Below, in pieces: positions 7,005 to 7,849 of a DNA stretch of 7,849 nt. Within the stretch, counting starts at the first letter, position 1. Each line of letters begins with the position of its first letter. The position numbers and the translations under genes were made by a program. This DNA is from Actinomycetota bacterium. Its GTDB lineage: Bacteria; Actinomycetota; Acidimicrobiia; Acidimicrobiales; Poriferisodaliceae. The stretch covers positions 1 through 7,849 of the forward strand of contig PCCJ01000058.1 of assembly GCA_002731665.1 (NCBI GenBank), given 5' to 3'. The notes beneath the pieces are model-generated. The model was given only the letters and a program-made list of their open reading frames with translations. It made no database searches and was not told the DNA's origin.

Positions 7005-7418
7005 TTAGATGATGATTGAAGTAGGATTGAGAGCTAACTCGATCTCGCTTGTAGAACTAGCAAAGCCGATTAAGGTTACTAGGTTCGAAGATGATAAGTC
7101 AGCGTGTGGGCAAAGATCGCCACCGCCTGATGTAGCACTTAGGAAGACTGGATCGCCTTTAACCAATGTAGTGCCAGCGAAGTAAGTGCGAGAGGTCTGC
7201 ATAAGAGCATAACCATCTGCATCTGCTGAAGTTAATGAAATTCCTACTACGTTAGCTTTGGCTACTGTAGTAGCGTCTGCAAGCATGTACTTCGAAGTGG
7301 TGCTGTCTAGGTAAAGGGCTTGGCCTTCGGTGACTGCTTCACCAACTTGGATAGTGCTTGTTCGGACGTTAGAGCCGCTAATCTTTACGTTAGCTGCTGT
7401 GATTGTGTAGTCTGCCAT
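7005..7418 (-). CDS. Probable capsid decoration/cement protein (DUF2190-like), 137 aa
   Basis: The 137-residue product begins MADYTITAANVKISGSNVRT. It is small, beta-rich, low in charge and lacks Trp, with the pattern 'GEAVTEGQALYLDSTTSKYM ... VVGISLT' (26-63) followed by 'GTTLVKGDPVFLSATSGGGD ... VTLIGFA' (82-120). The two halves have the same order: Gly-x-x-Val/Leu, xxGxxLYL/VFL, a loop with SATSGG or STTSKY, then a VxGI/LIGF strand. This resembles DUF2190-type phage proteins, often found near capsid genes and thought to decorate or cement the head. No membrane segment is present. It starts in a TAATG overlap with the GIY-YIG stop, with GGAG 6 bases upstream. It sits directly before terL, whereas cement genes more often follow the terminase and portal. 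A fibre-associated role is the main alternative. Confidence 0.6.
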   Translation of the reverse strand: MADYTITAANVKISGSNVRTSTIQVGEAVTEGQALYLDSTTSKYMLADATTVAKANVVGISLTSADADGYALMQTSRTYFAGTTLVKGDPVFLSATSGGGDLCPHADLSSSNLVTLIGFASSTSEIELALNPTSIII

Positions 7419-7804
7419 TATCGTCTCCGTTTGTATTGGTAGTTGAAAACTTGTTTATCAAGATTGTAGAGGTTCTTGCTGTTGAAGTCGATTATCAATT
7501 GCTCGTGACTTCTAGCTTCTTTTTCGTTACACTCTTTTACAATCTCGAAGAGGCACTCATTGCCGTACTGCTTGTACAGGCTGTTGAGTATTCTATTCTT
7601 ATGCTGCCCCTTTTCTAGCTTTCGACGGTGATCGTGAAGTCTAGTTCTGATGTTCTTTGAGCTACCAATGTAACTCTTACTTCTTAGTGAGCCAAAGTAG
7701 ATCCGATAGACCCCGCTAGTGTTAGTAGCGAGGGTTTTCGAGATGTGTTCTTTGGTTAGCGGGTGATGCTTATGAGTCATCCTCGCTTCGTCCGATCCCC
7801 TCAC
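7418..7804 (-). CDS. GIY-YIG endonuclease, I-TevI-like catalytic domain (128 aa)
   Basis: This small GIY-YIG nuclease cleaves DNA and probably acts as a free-standing homing-type endonuclease. With the GTG start, the motifs are GVY at 31-33, YIGSSKN at 45-51, R55 and H59 (RTRLHDH), E101 (SHEQL) and N114 (LYNLDK). These match the order of catalytic residues known in I-TevI (Y6, Y17, R27, H31, E75, N90). The central LEKGQHKNRILNSLYKQYGN also resembles the I-TevI domain. It ends soon after the domain in a basic KRRR tail and lacks the linker, zinc finger and DNA-binding domain of full I-TevI (245 aa), so targeting may rely on other contacts. The start is ambiguous: GTG at 7804 has AGGA 8 bases upstream, while ATG at 7780 has only a weak GGA site. 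It overlaps the previous gene by 35 bases (or 11), and its stop overlaps the next start (TAATG). Confidence 0.85.
   Translation of the reverse strand: MRGSDEARMTHKHHPLTKEHISKTLATNTSGVYRIYFGSLRSKSYIGSSKNIRTRLHDHRRKLEKGQHKNRILNSLYKQYGNECLFEIVKECNEKEARSHEQLIIDFNSKNLYNLDKQVFNYQYKRRR
7425..7428 (-). promoter_or_regulatory. Ribosome binding site (GGAG) for the cement-like gene
   Basis: GGAG sits 6 bases before the ATG at 7418, inside the last codons of the GIY-YIG gene. With the TAATG junction this allows reinitiation by ribosomes finishing the upstream gene. The surrounding AAACGGAGACG also encodes the KRRR tail of that upstream gene. Confidence 0.7.
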
Positions 7805-7849
7805 TAATGCCGTCCTGAAGGTCTTCCAGTGCTTCGGACATGGTTTTAG
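7770..7849 (-). CDS. 3' end of an unidentified upstream gene with an acidic C-terminus
   Basis: On the minus strand a frame open at the right edge reads K-T-M followed by SEALEDLQDGISEGIGRSED, then D-S and TAA at 7770-7772. The Met at 7841 has no ribosome site before it (CTAAAACC), so this is more likely the tail of a longer gene than a 23-codon gene. The visible residues look helical at first and end acidic (SEDDS). The frame runs through the GIY-YIG start region, so the two genes overlap. The function cannot be read from 25 residues. Its upstream position in a late operon suggests another structural or packaging gene. Confidence 0.6.
   Translation of the reverse strand, partial: KTMSEALEDLQDGISEGIGRSEDDS
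7813..7816 (-). promoter_or_regulatory. Ribosome binding site (AGGA) for the GTG start of the GIY-YIG gene
   Basis: AGGA ends 8 bases before GTG at 7804. The competing ATG at 7780 has only GGA about 10 bases upstream, plus an AGG that touches the start codon and is too close to work. This is why the GTG start is preferred here, though not firmly. Confidence 0.4.

Noticed and set aside
502..7112. Shared 'gcgtgtgggca' word at ~506 and ~7100, encoding CPHA in both genes, with a similar HAHAN in the 215-residue protein
   Set aside because: Only about 11 bases match and the flanking sequences differ, so it is most likely chance.
1..7849. Internal promoters, rho-independent terminators, CRISPR repeats, tRNAs or attachment sites
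   Set aside because: Spacers are at most 21 bases, no stem-loop followed by a T-run was seen at gene ends, and no direct-repeat array or tRNA-like sequence was noticed by eye.

Overview
This window looks like a segment of a tailed double-stranded DNA bacteriophage (Caudoviricetes) or a close prophage relative. All supported genes lie on the minus strand, so transcription runs from high to low coordinates. Genes are packed almost without gaps: the largest intergenic spacer is 21 bases, several genes overlap, and most starts have a clear GGAG- or AGGA-type Shine-Dalgarno sequence. No cellular housekeeping gene, tRNA, rRNA, CRISPR array, insertion sequence or attachment site was seen. The strong Shine-Dalgarno sites point to a bacterial host. 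The fibre style resembles aquatic or marine phages, but that is an impression and not something proven here.

Layout in transcription order (right to left): the 3' end of an unidentified acidic-tailed gene (7770-7849); a small GIY-YIG endonuclease resembling the catalytic domain of I-TevI (7418-7804); a 137-residue small virion protein with two similar beta-rich halves, probably a capsid cement or decoration protein (7005-7418); a 714-residue GpA-like large terminase (4849-6993); a 65-residue CxxC/CxxC zinc-ribbon protein (4665-4862); a 748-residue repeat-rich tail fibre (2456-4702); three small proteins of unknown function (2045-2434, 1667-2041, 1020-1667), the last two beta-rich and probably virion components; and the start of a further large fibre- or lectin-like protein that runs off the left edge (1-1007).

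The terminase pumps DNA into the prohead. The cement-like protein probably stabilises or decorates the head. The left half probably encodes the host-recognition apparatus, made of a fibre and accessory or tip proteins. The GIY-YIG gene looks like a selfish or homing insertion in this late operon. No promoter or terminator was recognised inside the window, so the whole segment is probably one polycistronic late transcript with translational coupling (two TAATG junctions and several overlaps).

Nothing here clearly forms a new multi-gene system. The points most worth a second look are the zinc-ribbon gene wedged with overlaps between terminase and fibre, the six-copy repeat in the fibre with two copies enlarged by a shared module, the internally duplicated cement-like protein, and a recurrent AAACGGAGA ribosome-binding sequence that also encodes basic C-terminal tails.
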